A stretch of DNA of 64,000 nucleotides from Caldalkalibacillus uzonensis (lineage in GTDB: Bacteria > Bacillota > Bacilli > Caldalkalibacillales > Caldalkalibacillaceae), in NCBI RefSeq assembly GCF_030814135.1, contig NZ_JAUSUQ010000005.1, positions 124,001 through 188,000 of the forward strand. The letters run 5' to 3'. Made by a program: the position numbers and the translations under genes. Positions 16,930 through 25,655 of this stretch are shown in pieces. The stretch's first letter is position 1. Every line of letters begins with the position of its first letter. The notes under the pieces are model-generated. The model was not told the DNA's origin. It was given only the letters and a program-made list of their open reading frames with translations, and did no database searches.

Positions 16930-18855
16930 TGATTTCCAGTACCGTTTGTTTTCTTTGCGTGTGGTGTAACCCAATTTATCCAGTGTTTCTAAAAAGGGAA
17001 TCAGGTATTTACGGGTAGTGCCAAATACATCTTTGGCTTCTTGGATCGTGAACGATTCGCCTGTGTTGTTTTTAAGCAGCTGAACAGCCTCCTCAAAGGT
17101 TTCCCGGTTGAGGAAACGGCCGTCATCGAGGGGGACGATATACCCATGGCGCACCAACCATTGTTGCAGGTCCAGCTGCACATCCTGCGGCATGTGCTGG
17201 GGCATCAGTTCCTGCCAAGCTGGCACTTCCAATTGTTTCTCGGCCATAACCGCCTGGGCTTTGTACCAAATGTCTTCATCTTTCGGCCGGAGTACCGACT
17301 CAAAATCAGGTTTGGCCAATGCCTCGTTTTTCAGTTGGACCCGCCCCTCGGCTTCAGCCTGTTGAAGGACCAAATTCCACTGAGCTGTGTTTAACTGCGA
17401 AAAGTATTTGTGTTGTGCTTGCTTGCGGTCCAGTCCTTCCCGGAGCGGATAACGCTGGTGATACTTCTCCAGTTCATCCAACAGATTCTCCCACGTTGTT
17501 TCCCACCAGTCGGTGGTTGTAACTAGAACCAAGGAGCTTGATGGGCTTACGATCTGTTTTAGTCCATGATGAGCCGCATCAGCGATGTCCTGCTCCCAAT
17601 CTGAGAGGGAGATGCCCAGTTGGTGGGTCAGCTCATCTAAGGCGAGGATGCCAGCTTGCTCCAGGATGTGTTTGGCTCTGGCAGCCACGTCTTTATCTTT
17701 TTTGGCAGCAATAAGTTCGATGGTTTGCTGGCCAAAGCGGTGTTTCGTTGCATAAGGATCGATCACCATACCCCCGCCGATGGTAGTCATCGGAGTGGGA
17801 CGACGCAAGACAAAGCGATCTTCAAACAATGTGGTGACCGGTTCATTTAATTCCAGTTGAGCAAAACATGTCTCCCCAGGCTGACATTCGTTACGGTCAA
17901 AGAAAATGATGCGCCCCAGAATATCCGAGGTACCAAGGTGCAGGCGGATGTCACTGCGTTGTTTGATGGTGAAATCCAGATGGTCTAAGATCGTGACCTC
18001 CACATCAATCCGCTGCGTACTTTCAATGCTGCCAGGGGTGGCCAGCACATCACCGCGAGTAAGCTCTTCTCTATCAACGCCGGAAAGGTTGACAGCCACC
18101 CGTTGGCCCGCATAGGCATGTTCCTGAGGAGAGCCATGCACCTGTAACTGACGGACTTTTGCTTTCAGTCCATGAGGAAGAATGTCTAACTCGTCCCCTG
18201 CACTGATTTTTCCCTGATACAATGTGCCTGTCACAATCGTGCCAAACCCTTTTTTGGAAAAGACCCGGTCAATGGGCAGTCTGGCAATGCCCGATGTGGG
18301 CCGGGATGGGAGACTGGCCAAAAGCTGCTCGATCTCCTGTTTTAAGCGGTCAATGCCGCGGCCGCTCAAGCTGTCTACCTCGATGATAGGGCTGCCGTTC
18401 AAGAAGGTGTTCGCTGTTTCTTCCTCTACCTGTTCTTTGACCAGCTCGATAAACTCTTCATCCACCTTGTCTGCCTTTGTTAAAACGATCAATCCGCGGT
18501 TCACGTTCAAGAGATTTAAGATATCTAGGTGTTCTTTTGTTTGCGGCATAACACCTTCATCAGCCGCCACAACAAGCAGCACCATATCAATACCGGCCAC
18601 ACCGGCGACCATTTGCCGGATAAACCGCTCATGCCCAGGCACATCAACTACACTGACGATGTTGCCGTTCGAAAGGGAGAAGGAAGCAAAGCCTAATTCG
18701 ATGGAGATGTTGCGTTCTTTCTCTTCTTTGAGACGGTCCGTATCTTTTCCGGTTAGTGCTTTGGTCAGCGTTGTTTTACCATGATCGATATGACCGGCAA
18801 TACCAATGGTGTAATGGGGTTGTTCATTCCTGTTGTTTATTTCGGTCATGCTCAT
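16927..18855 (-). CDS. selB: selenocysteine-specific elongation factor SelB
   Basis: A 642-residue translation GTPase that delivers Sec-tRNA-Sec to UGA codons marked by a SECIS hairpin. G1 GHIDHGKTT near residue 20, G3 DVPGHERF near 71 and G4 TKAD near 127 are intact, followed by EF-Tu-like domains II/III and about 250 C-terminal residues in winged-helix repeats that bind SECIS RNA. Length is typical. GGAG sits 9 bases before ATG 18855. The upstream hydrolase gene ends 5 bases before it. No selA or selD is in the window. tRNA-Sec lies about 1.1 kb away on the other strand. Confidence 0.95.
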   Translation of the reverse strand: MSMTEINNRNEQPHYTIGIAGHIDHGKTTLTKALTGKDTDRLKEEKERNISIELGFASFSLSNGNIVSVVDVPGHERFIRQMVAGVAGIDMVLLVVAADEGVMPQTKEHLDILNLLNVNRGLIVLTKADKVDEEFIELVKEQVEEETANTFLNGSPIIEVDSLSGRGIDRLKQEIEQLLASLPSRPTSGIARLPIDRVFSKKGFGTIVTGTLYQGKISAGDELDILPHGLKAKVRQLQVHGSPQEHAYAGQRVAVNLSGVDREELTRGDVLATPGSIESTQRIDVEVTILDHLDFTIKQRSDIRLHLGTSDILGRIIFFDRNECQPGETCFAQLELNEPVTTLFEDRFVLRRPTPMTTIGGGMVIDPYATKHRFGQQTIELIAAKKDKDVAARAKHILEQAGILALDELTHQLGISLSDWEQDIADAAHHGLKQIVSPSSSLVLVTTTDWWETTWENLLDELEKYHQRYPLREGLDRKQAQHKYFSQLNTAQWNLVLQQAEAEGRVQLKNEALAKPDFESVLRPKDEDIWYKAQAVMAEKQLEVPAWQELMPQHMPQDVQLDLQQWLVRHGYIVPLDDGRFLNRETFEEAVQLLKNNTGESFTIQEAKDVFGTTRKYLIPFLETLDKLGYTTRKENKRYWKS

Positions 18856-18860
18856 GATGA

Positions 18861-19718
18861 TTAGCTCCTTTGTAGTATGGACTTAATGGCTTCTTCTGTG
18901 TGTTTGATTGCTTCATATAAGGGTTTGGTTTCACCTGCAAAGGGATGGATTGCATTAAAGGTGTGATTTCCATCCTCAATTTTTACCCACTGGACCTGGG
19001 GACTAGCGTTGACCAGTCTTTTGGAACCTTCAATCAGTCGCGGGTGATCGTCCGTTCCTTGAATCAAGAAAATAGGCACTGTGGCTGTTTTCGCCCTTTC
19101 CACGATATTAAAGCGTTGCTGATTAGCTTCTATATCTTCAATGATTTCCCGGTCCAAGGGCATGTGCTGTCCCGTGCGGGCGTTAACGATATAGGTGCGC
19201 CCGTTCTGTTTCATTTCCTGCTTCTGCTCCTCAGTGAACAGATCAACGTTGGTAATGCCGTTCCAGCTGATCACACCCGAGACCAGCTCCGGGTGGTCAA
19301 AAGCGTAGATCAGGCTAACGCCTCCTCCTCGGCTGTGACCGAGCAGATAGAGGGGTTCTGGCATCATTTCCACTCTCTCACCTTGATCTTCCAGCGGAAG
19401 TGTGTTCGAGCGGATTGCTTTAACGATCGTGTCTAAATCTTCCAGTTCCCGTGTGTATGTATTCTTAGCGAATTTCTCCAGTTCTGTAAACTCAAGAGGG
19501 TTGTCACCCACGCCGTTATGGGAAAAGTTAAATGTGATGACGTTCAGTGAAAGCGAAGATGAAAGGGTCTCAGCAACATGAGGAAAAAAGCCCCAATCTT
19601 TAAAGCCTTTAAAACCGTGACAGATGATTAGCGTTCCTTGAGGATGATATTCAGCAGGGAAAAGCTCACCCCGGATGACTCTATCTTGTGCAACTTCTAT
19701 TCTGAAAGATATTGACAT
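18861..19718 (-). CDS. alpha/beta hydrolase (acyl-esterase/peptidase-like)
   Basis: A 285-residue hydrolase with CHGFKGFKDWGFF as an oxyanion/cap segment, the nucleophile elbow GHSRGGG near 143, the acid in IQGTDDHPR near 225, and the base His in DGNHTF near 252. It resembles bacilli esterases of the dienelactone-hydrolase-like group. It lies directly upstream of selB with 5 bases between them, so they form an operon. No selenium-related role is evident from sequence. Ribosome site GGGGGG is 7-8 bases before the ATG. Confidence 0.78.
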   Translation of the reverse strand: MSISFRIEVAQDRVIRGELFPAEYHPQGTLIICHGFKGFKDWGFFPHVAETLSSSLSLNVITFNFSHNGVGDNPLEFTELEKFAKNTYTRELEDLDTIVKAIRSNTLPLEDQGERVEMMPEPLYLLGHSRGGGVSLIYAFDHPELVSGVISWNGITNVDLFTEEQKQEMKQNGRTYIVNARTGQHMPLDREIIEDIEANQQRFNIVERAKTATVPIFLIQGTDDHPRLIEGSKRLVNASPQVQWVKIEDGNHTFNAIHPFAGETKPLYEAIKHTEEAIKSILQRS

Positions 19719-19907
19719 ACCATGCCCCCCTTTGTTAGTAACATTCTCCTTTCCTCATTGTACTAGAAGGGTGTACGTTCGTTCAAATGATATAGACCTG
19801 GTCAGGATACAGACAGTTCCACTAGATCCCACTTGATTTTTCAACAACATTTTTGTAATATAGATCATGCTTGCCCATGTTGTTAACTATAAAGACAAAA
19901 TTCACTT

Positions 19908-20004
19908 GGGAGCGGATGCGAACCTGGTGGTCGCCCCGGTCTTCAAAACCGAGTGGGGGGCACGTGCTGTCCCTGGTGGGTTCGATTCCCACACGCTCCC
20001 GCCA
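19908..20004 (+). tRNA. selC: tRNA-Sec (anticodon UCA), CCA encoded
   Basis: 97 bases. The acceptor arm pairs GGGAGCG (19908-19914) with CGCTCCC (19994-20000), followed by discriminator G and an encoded CCA. The anticodon loop CTTCAAA sits on a CGGT/ACCG stem and presents TCA. The T arm is GTGGG-TTCGATT-CCCAC, with a long GC-rich variable arm between. The long variable arm, UCA anticodon and size identify a selenocysteine tRNA. It lies divergent from the selB operon. Confidence 0.93.
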
Positions 20005-20322
20005 TACATACTTCGTGAACAATCATCATCGAGTAGCTACATGTAGTGGGATGAGAACCCACCACAGGGTTCGACCGCCCGCAGCATCATTGAGCAACAA
20101 CCATGTCAGGGCGAGCGTCCCATTCATCCATAAAATAGGTGAGCGAAGCGAATAATAAGATAAAGAATGGGAGAATTCCCACACGCTCCCGCCATACATA
20201 CGATAATGATCATCATAAATAGAGCAAGCTGTGGGATGAGAACCTGTCACAGGGTTCCTGCCCACAGCTTTGTTATTCAGCAAACTTTGCCCCGCACTGG
20301 TACTCTCTGCGAGATGTCTTCC
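19985..20322. repeat. partial tandem duplication of the tRNA-Sec 3' end with two related hairpins
   Basis: The 27 bases ending the tRNA and running just past it (19985-20011) recur exactly at 20175-20201, 190 bases downstream. Each copy is followed after about 55-60 bases by a related hairpin sharing GTGGGATGAGAACC and CACAGGGTTC. The first (20046-20082) has GAACCC/GGGTTC inside GTGGG/CCCGC. The second (20226-20270) has a perfect outer 10-bp stem AAGCTGTGGG/CCCACAGCTT. No protein gene is supported in this 318-base stretch. The unit looks like a diverged tandem duplication or a remnant of insertion at a tRNA end. Confidence 0.75.
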
Positions 20323-21390
20323 CTATAGTACTTCTTCAGCCACTTCGATCCCAAGCAGTGAACGGACATTTTCAATTTGATTCAAAACCGTTGCTTGGGC
20401 CGATCCGGCAAAAAGCAAGCCAATCGCAATATTATCCAGTGTGGTCACAAGTGATCCTGAATCACCGCCAGCGGAGATATTAGTGGTCACAATTTGATCT
20501 TTGAAACGGGCCACTTTACCACCTCCAAAGCCCACGTCGATGGTGGTGTCAACAGACATAATGCGTCCGGTGGTATAGCACGTGGTTCGCCCAGTTTTTT
20601 GCACCAGCATGCCCACGGTCACATTCTCCTTTCTGCGCCAGCCCCGGACCCTGCCGATCCAGTGGATCTCTCTGTCCAGTTCATGGAATGGTGCTTCGGC
20701 AATCGCCGCATCAACTAAATTGGCATGTTGTCCTCTTGGCGTGGGCGGGTCCAGTTGAATGGGAATAAAACGCGACAAGTGGGCGACCGTGTCCTCTTCC
20801 TGCTTCCCTCCATCATAAGGGCCGGGTTGCAAAATGGCATCGCCTAAGGAAGCTTCATTGCTGTTAGCCAAAACATGGTTGTTGCTCAAAATATAATACT
20901 TGGCTGGTATGCCGAGGCCTGGTTCAGCCGGTGTTTTCCGGGCACCTGGCAGCAGTTCGTAGACACAAGTGGCTACTGTACCTGCTGTGATCGCTTTATG
21001 ACCGACGCTCCATCCTCCCTTAACCGGGCGTACACGGGAATTGAGCACGTTGCCCGAAGATTGTGCGAGTGGATGGGTAACTGTCAAACGTTCACTTTCA
21101 ATGACAGGGGTTCCAATGGATACCACATCAGTTTGCATGTCAGCCAACTTGTCTGGAATTAAATCTTTTGCGCTTAGCTGGCTTTTATCAACTTTATGTG
21201 TGACAAATACAAGTAATGAGGGTTCGCCGGTTGCCTGTCCATCTTTCCATTTGACGCCTACCCCCATGCCCACCACGTGGGCGGGGGGTTCAATTTTACC
21301 AAGAAAGTCCTCTTCAACCTGTACTTTGGCTTCTCTTACTTCCTCTACTTCCTGCTTGTTGAGTGTGAAACGATTGTATTGAGGCACCAC
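20323..21390 (-). CDS. trypsin-like serine protease with N-terminal GVG domain
   Basis: A 355-residue protein without a signal peptide. A first domain of about 95 residues (VVGMGVGVKWKDG, LLVFVTHKVDKSQL) is followed by a chymotrypsin-fold peptidase. The triad candidates are His in LSNNHVLAN near 172, Asp in VDAAIAEAP near 228 and Ser in SAGGDSGSLV near 312. A short protein homologous to the first domain is encoded 48 bases upstream on the same strand. The lack of an export signal suggests cytoplasmic action or non-classical release. Substrate unknown. Confidence 0.78.
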   Translation of the reverse strand: MVPQYNRFTLNKQEVEEVREAKVQVEEDFLGKIEPPAHVVGMGVGVKWKDGQATGEPSLLVFVTHKVDKSQLSAKDLIPDKLADMQTDVVSIGTPVIESERLTVTHPLAQSSGNVLNSRVRPVKGGWSVGHKAITAGTVATCVYELLPGARKTPAEPGLGIPAKYYILSNNHVLANSNEASLGDAILQPGPYDGGKQEEDTVAHLSRFIPIQLDPPTPRGQHANLVDAAIAEAPFHELDREIHWIGRVRGWRRKENVTVGMLVQKTGRTTCYTTGRIMSVDTTIDVGFGGGKVARFKDQIVTTNISAGGDSGSLVTTLDNIAIGLLFAGSAQATVLNQIENVRSLLGIEVAEEVL

Positions 21391-21438
21391 TCTTCCCCTC
21401 CTATCAATATGAATCTGGCCAGCCTTTATTGTTCTGCT

Positions 21439-21690
21439 TTAATCCTCTTGCACCGGATAACAAATCACTTCCACATCAGTTTCAAAGCCTTCCAAACGGT
21501 CCGGAATTTTTTCCAGCTGTTTTAACTGGGCTTCCGGCACTTTTTGAGAGACAAAGACCTTAATAACAGCATTTCCTCCCTTCAGGCCAATACCAACGCC
21601 AACGACATTGGGCAAGGCAAGCAATTGTTGCTCATACTTCTTTTTGACGTGTAAAATGCTTATTTTGTTCCCATCCCGATGAATAGACAT
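21439..21690 (-). CDS. stand-alone paralogue of the protease N-terminal domain
   Basis: An 83-residue protein. VVGVGIGLKGG, VKVFVSQKVPEAQL-type and IPDRLEGFETDVEVI segments align in order with VVGMGVGVKWKDG, LLVFVTHKVDKSQL and IPDKLADMQTDVVSIG of the downstream protease. It is transcribed first and the protease follows 48 bases later, so the pair is likely an operon. It could act as an inhibitor, chaperone or substrate mimic for the protease; this is inference from the shared domain. A weak GGAAGTGAG ribosome site precedes the ATG. Confidence 0.65.
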   Translation of the reverse strand: MSIHRDGNKISILHVKKKYEQQLLALPNVVGVGIGLKGGNAVIKVFVSQKVPEAQLKQLEKIPDRLEGFETDVEVICYPVQED

Positions 21691-21899
21691 TAGCTATCTC
21701 ACTTCCAAATTGCATAGAAATTAGAAGATTCATTCTATTGAGATTTATATATAAATATTTCGTCTTTCATACGGATTTTCCTTCCAGGTTTGTTCACTTA
21801 ACCCAAAAATGAGTCTCAGGGCCTAAGTGATAAAGGAAATAGTGTTTCTCGTGGAACAATTCAGAATTTTGGTAGGATAGAAATGTAAAAATAAAATAT

Positions 21900-21941
21900 T
21901 CAAATATATATTTGACAATATGTTTGTACGCAGTATATTAT
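21900..21941 (+). promoter_or_regulatory. CadC/SmtB-type operator overlapping the cad promoter
   Basis: The perfect palindrome TCAAATATATATTTGA (21900-21915) overlaps a consensus -35 TTGACA (21912-21917). -10 candidates TATATT (21934-21939) and TATTAT (21936-21941) give 16-18 base spacing. The palindrome closely resembles the known Staphylococcus cad operator (TCAAATA...TATTTGA), which supports repression by the adjacent ArsR-family gene. Confidence 0.82.
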
Positions 21942-21982
21942 AATAATAAAATAATCGTTTGAATGTAAAGGGATGACAACCA

Positions 21983-22348
21983 ATGGTCGAAAAAGATCAA
22001 TGTGAGATTTTTTGCTACGATGAGGAAAAGGTTAATCGTTTGAAACAAGGTTTGGAAACAAAAGATATACAGGAGATGGCCCGCATTTTTAAGGCACTGG
22101 CCGATGATACGCGGATGAAAATCGCCTATGCGTTAAGTCAGGAAGACGAATTGTGTGTCTGTGATGTGGCCAATATTATCGGCTCCTCCACAGCAACAGC
22201 TTCACACCACCTGCGTTTGTTGCGTCATATGGGTTTAGCTAAATACCGGAAGGAAGGGAAATTGGTGTTTTACTCATTGGATGATGATCATGTCAAGCAG
22301 CTGATCATGATCGCCCATGAACATAGCCGGGAAAAGAAGGGAAGCTAA
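21983..22348 (+). CDS. cadC: ArsR/SmtB-family metal-responsive repressor (CadC-like)
   Basis: A 121-residue winged-helix repressor. The recognition region ELCVCDVANIIGSSTATASHHLRLLRHMG carries the C-V-C metal-site pair of CadC/ArsR proteins. An extra Cys pair lies in the N-terminal arm (QCEIFCYDEE), matching the CadC four-cysteine Cd/Pb site. It is encoded 5 bases before the Cd/Zn ATPase, with a palindromic operator over its promoter. Metal binding is expected to release DNA and switch on efflux. Confidence 0.9.
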   Translation: MVEKDQCEIFCYDEEKVNRLKQGLETKDIQEMARIFKALADDTRMKIAYALSQEDELCVCDVANIIGSSTATASHHLRLLRHMGLAKYRKEGKLVFYSLDDDHVKQLIMIAHEHSREKKGS

Positions 22349-22353
22349 CTATC

Positions 22354-24501
22354 ATGGCTGAAAAACGAACATATCGGGTTCAGGGCTTTACCTGTGCGGG
22401 TTGTGCCGCTCAGTTTGAGCGCAATGTGAAAAAATTACCCAGTGTACACGACGCTAAAGTTAACTTTGCCACATCAAAAATAACAGTGTATGGGAACCCC
22501 TCTATCGCTGAACTGGAAAAAGCGGGATCATTCGAGAACTTAAGAGTGAGTCCTGAAAACGAGGAGATGACCCGTATTCCATTGTGGAAAAATAAGGGTG
22601 CGATTAGAACGCTGATCTCCGGAATCCTATTGGTCCTGGGATGGATATTTTACTTGGTATATGGTGAAGGAAACCCTTATTCCTTGTTTGCCTTTGCCTC
22701 TTCAATTGTCATTGGCGGTTATACATTATTTGTTCAGGGCATTAAAAATCTCTTTCACTTACGGTTTGATATGAAAACCTTAATGACAGTAGCGATACTG
22801 GGGGCAGCGGCCATTGGAGAATGGGGAGAAGGAGCTACAGTGGTGTTCCTTTTTGCCATTAGTGAAGCATTGGAAACATACTCCATGGATAAAGCCCGCC
22901 AATCCATCCGCTCTTTAATGGAAATAGCACCTAAGGAAGCCATCATTCGCCGTAACGGCGGGGAAATGCAGGTTTCAGTGGAGGAGATCCAGATTGGTGA
23001 TATTATGATCGTCAAACCTGGTCAAAAAATCGCCATGGACGGCAGGGTGGTCAAAGGGCATTCAGCGGTTAATCAGGCGGCGATTACCGGTGAATCCCTT
23101 CCTGTGGAAAAATCCAGTGGGGATGAAGTATTTGCCGGAACATTGAATGAAGAAGGACTGCTGGAAGTGGAAGTCACCAAAAGGAGTGAAGACACAACTA
23201 TTGCCAAAATCATTCATCTGGTGGAAGAAGCACAGTCGGAACGGGCGCCCTCCCAAGCTTTTATCGACCGCTTTGCCAAATATTATACACCGGTGGTCAT
23301 GCTCATTGCTGTGGGGATCGCCACCATTCCTCCTCAATTTATCGGAGGAGTGTGGCAAGACTGGATTTACCGCGGTTTAGCCTTGTTAGTTGTGGCCTGC
23401 CCTTGTGCACTGGTCATTTCTACGCCGGTCTCCATTGTGACTGCTATTGGTAATGCCGCACGTCATGGGGTTTTGATTAAAGGCGGTGTCTATTTGGAAA
23501 AAGCAGGGGCCTTATCTGCCATTGCTTTTGACAAAACGGGGACTTTAACCAAAGGTGTTCCGCAAGTGACAGACATTATCTCTTATGATGGTACAGGGTT
23601 TAAAACAGAAGCGCTGAATCAAGAAAACCCGGCCTGGTTCGGGATGGCTGCGGCGATTGAGAAAGGGTCACAGCACCCCTTGGGCGCGGCCATTGTCCGC
23701 CACGCAGAACAAGCAGGGTGTGATCTCTCACCCTATGAAGTGGAAGATTTTCAATCTCTTACTGGGAAAGGTGTTCAAGCAACCCTTTACGGTCAGGCAT
23801 ATTATATCGGCAGTCCGGGCCTGCTTCAAGAAAAGCTGGCAACAGGATTATCCGAAGATATTCTCAAACAAATCCGAACGTTGCAGGAAGAAGGAAAGAC
23901 AGCCATACTGGTGGGTAACAAGGAAAGAGTGTTAGGGCTCATTGCTGTGCGTGATGAAATCCGCGAGAGCAGCCGGAGCATTATTGACCAGCTTCATCAG
24001 TTAGGAATCAAGAGAACGGTGATGCTGACAGGGGATAACCGGGTGACGGCAACAGCAATAAGCAAGCAAGTGGGTATACCTGACGTGAAAGCAGAACTGT
24101 TACCTCAAGACAAGCTGGAAGTGATTAAGCACTTAAAACGGCATGACCATAAAGTTGCTATGGTGGGAGACGGGGTGAATGATGCTCCGGCACTGGCTGC
24201 AGCCGATATCGGTATGGCCATGGGCGGAGCCGGAACGGATACAGCCATGGAAACGGCTGATATTGTCTTCATGGCTGATGACATCAGCAGATTGCCTTTT
24301 ACCATACGCTTAAGCCGCAAAGCTTTGCAAATTATTAAGCAAAATGTGGCTTTTTCCCTTGGCATCAAGTTGGCAGCGATTCTGCTGATTATCCCGGGCT
24401 GGTTAACCTTGTGGCTGGCCATACTGGCTGACGTCGGCGCCACCCTGCTCGTTACCCTCAATGGCATGAGATTAATCAGAATGAAAGAGGACATATCTTA
24501 A
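22354..24501 (+). CDS. cadA: Cd2+/Zn2+/Pb2+-exporting P1B-type ATPase
   Basis: A 715-residue heavy-metal pump in the cytoplasmic membrane. It has an N-terminal HMA domain with GFTCAGC (Cys13, Cys16) and transmembrane helices. The transport-site motif C349-P-C351 lies in VACPCALVIS, the phosphorylated Asp393 in DKTGTLTKG, and the hinge is MVGDGVNDAPALAAADIG. The CPC plus cadC partner and cad-type operator point to Cd/Zn/Pb rather than copper. Co-transcribed with cadC. Confidence 0.94.
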   Translation: MAEKRTYRVQGFTCAGCAAQFERNVKKLPSVHDAKVNFATSKITVYGNPSIAELEKAGSFENLRVSPENEEMTRIPLWKNKGAIRTLISGILLVLGWIFYLVYGEGNPYSLFAFASSIVIGGYTLFVQGIKNLFHLRFDMKTLMTVAILGAAAIGEWGEGATVVFLFAISEALETYSMDKARQSIRSLMEIAPKEAIIRRNGGEMQVSVEEIQIGDIMIVKPGQKIAMDGRVVKGHSAVNQAAITGESLPVEKSSGDEVFAGTLNEEGLLEVEVTKRSEDTTIAKIIHLVEEAQSERAPSQAFIDRFAKYYTPVVMLIAVGIATIPPQFIGGVWQDWIYRGLALLVVACPCALVISTPVSIVTAIGNAARHGVLIKGGVYLEKAGALSAIAFDKTGTLTKGVPQVTDIISYDGTGFKTEALNQENPAWFGMAAAIEKGSQHPLGAAIVRHAEQAGCDLSPYEVEDFQSLTGKGVQATLYGQAYYIGSPGLLQEKLATGLSEDILKQIRTLQEEGKTAILVGNKERVLGLIAVRDEIRESSRSIIDQLHQLGIKRTVMLTGDNRVTATAISKQVGIPDVKAELLPQDKLEVIKHLKRHDHKVAMVGDGVNDAPALAAADIGMAMGGAGTDTAMETADIVFMADDISRLPFTIRLSRKALQIIKQNVAFSLGIKLAAILLIIPGWLTLWLAILADVGATLLVTLNGMRLIRMKEDIS

Positions 24502-24597
24502 AGTTCAATCTCTTTAACTTGGCTGATCTGTAAAATTATGTCACCAATGGGCTTTTTCTACCGTTAACACCAACAAATAAGGCAGATATAAGACTGC

Positions 24598-24621
24598 AAC
24601 CCCCATTAAGGGGGTTTTTTT
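24598..24621 (+). terminator. terminator of the cadCA operon
   Basis: AACCCCC-ATTAA-GGGGGTT is followed by seven T. Confidence 0.85.
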
Positions 24622-24700
24622 GGTGTTTTTTGCAGCGAAAGAAATGTGTGGCCAGCCGGCAAACTAATAAGGACAAATGACGATAGAAGGAGGCAGAAGC

Positions 24701-24844
24701 GTGTCTTATCTCTGTTTCTACTGTGATTATGAAGTAGACCCTGAGGAGGTTCATTTTGTCATGTTTCAGATTATGGATGCAGAACGGGAAGAGGCGTTGT
24801 GCGAGCATTGTTATGCAGAGTGGCTGGAAGGTATAAAAGAGTAA
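24701..24844 (+). CDS. 47-residue zinc-finger-like protein
   Basis: GTG 24701 follows AGAAGGAGG by 7 bases and reads to TAA at 24842-24844. The product begins MSYLCFYCDYEVDPEEV and ends ALCEHCYAEWLEGIKE. Two C-x2-C pairs about 27 residues apart form a plausible zinc knuckle. It ends 4 bases before the next gene and probably shares its transcript. No family recognised. Confidence 0.68.
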   Translation: MSYLCFYCDYEVDPEEVHFVMFQIMDAEREEALCEHCYAEWLEGIKE

Positions 24845-24848
24845 GACC

Positions 24849-25577
24849 ATGCGGTTAAATGTGATGACATTTAACATCCATCATGGGCGGGGAATAGATG
24901 GGAAATTAAATTTGGACAGGATTGCCAAGACAATCCACCAAACAGGTGCTGATCTAATTGGTTTAAACGAGGTGGACCGCCGATTTTCAAAACGAAGTCA
25001 ATATCAGGATCAAATAACGGAACTGGCGAAGCGGTTGAAAATGGAATATGCTTTTGGTTCTTCCATCGCGATTGACCAAACTAGGGCTGGAACAAAAGGT
25101 GAATATGGTAACGGCCTCTTATCCCGTTTTCCAATTATGAAGTGGGAAAACCATCTTTTTCAATCGATCAAGGGTATAGAAAACAGAGGGGTTCTTCACG
25201 TTACGGTGAACATAGAGGGATTATCCATCAACGTTTTTGTTACACAACTCAGCTTATACCCACCATTACATAAACAACAGGTGAATCATGTGCTTGATTT
25301 GCTTCAAGACTGCCGCGGACCGGCAATTGTATTAGGGGATTGGAACATGAGACCTTATGGTCACCGATGGCGGAAGATGACCTGCCATGTGCAAGACGTG
25401 TGGGATGTAAAGGGAGAAGGAAAAGGAGCCACTTTTCCATCTAGGCAGCCCCGCTTCAGAATAGACTACATCTTTGTCAGCTCACATTTTTCGGTTGAAG
25501 CGGTTCAGGTTGTCCACATCAACAGGGAAGCATCAGACCATCTTCCTGTTCTGGCTGTATTGCGGCTCATAGATTAG
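24849..25577 (+). CDS. endonuclease/exonuclease/phosphatase-fold hydrolase
   Basis: A 242-residue EEP-superfamily protein (DNase I/phosphodiesterase fold). Motifs: MTFNIHHGRGIDGK near the start, GLNEVDRR (metal-ligand Glu) near 37, GDWNMRP near 162, RIDYIFVS near 203 and the terminal SDHLPVLAVL with the catalytic Asp-His. No signal peptide, so it is cytosolic. The family acts on nucleic acid, phosphoinositide-like or sphingolipid phosphodiesters; the substrate is open. Confidence 0.83.
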   Translation: MRLNVMTFNIHHGRGIDGKLNLDRIAKTIHQTGADLIGLNEVDRRFSKRSQYQDQITELAKRLKMEYAFGSSIAIDQTRAGTKGEYGNGLLSRFPIMKWENHLFQSIKGIENRGVLHVTVNIEGLSINVFVTQLSLYPPLHKQQVNHVLDLLQDCRGPAIVLGDWNMRPYGHRWRKMTCHVQDVWDVKGEGKGATFPSRQPRFRIDYIFVSSHFSVEAVQVVHINREASDHLPVLAVLRLID

Positions 25578-25655
25578 ATTCGACCAAAAGTATTGAGCGA
25601 TATTTTTCGCCAACACGGATTCAGTGTTGAATTGGTGTGATGCTTATTCAATGAT

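Noticed and set aside
19822-20283. Minus-strand open frames across tRNA-Sec and the duplicated segment
   Set aside because: They are the complement of tRNA and hairpin sequence (including a typical tRNA-derived ERVGIEPTRD string) and have no convincing ribosome sites.
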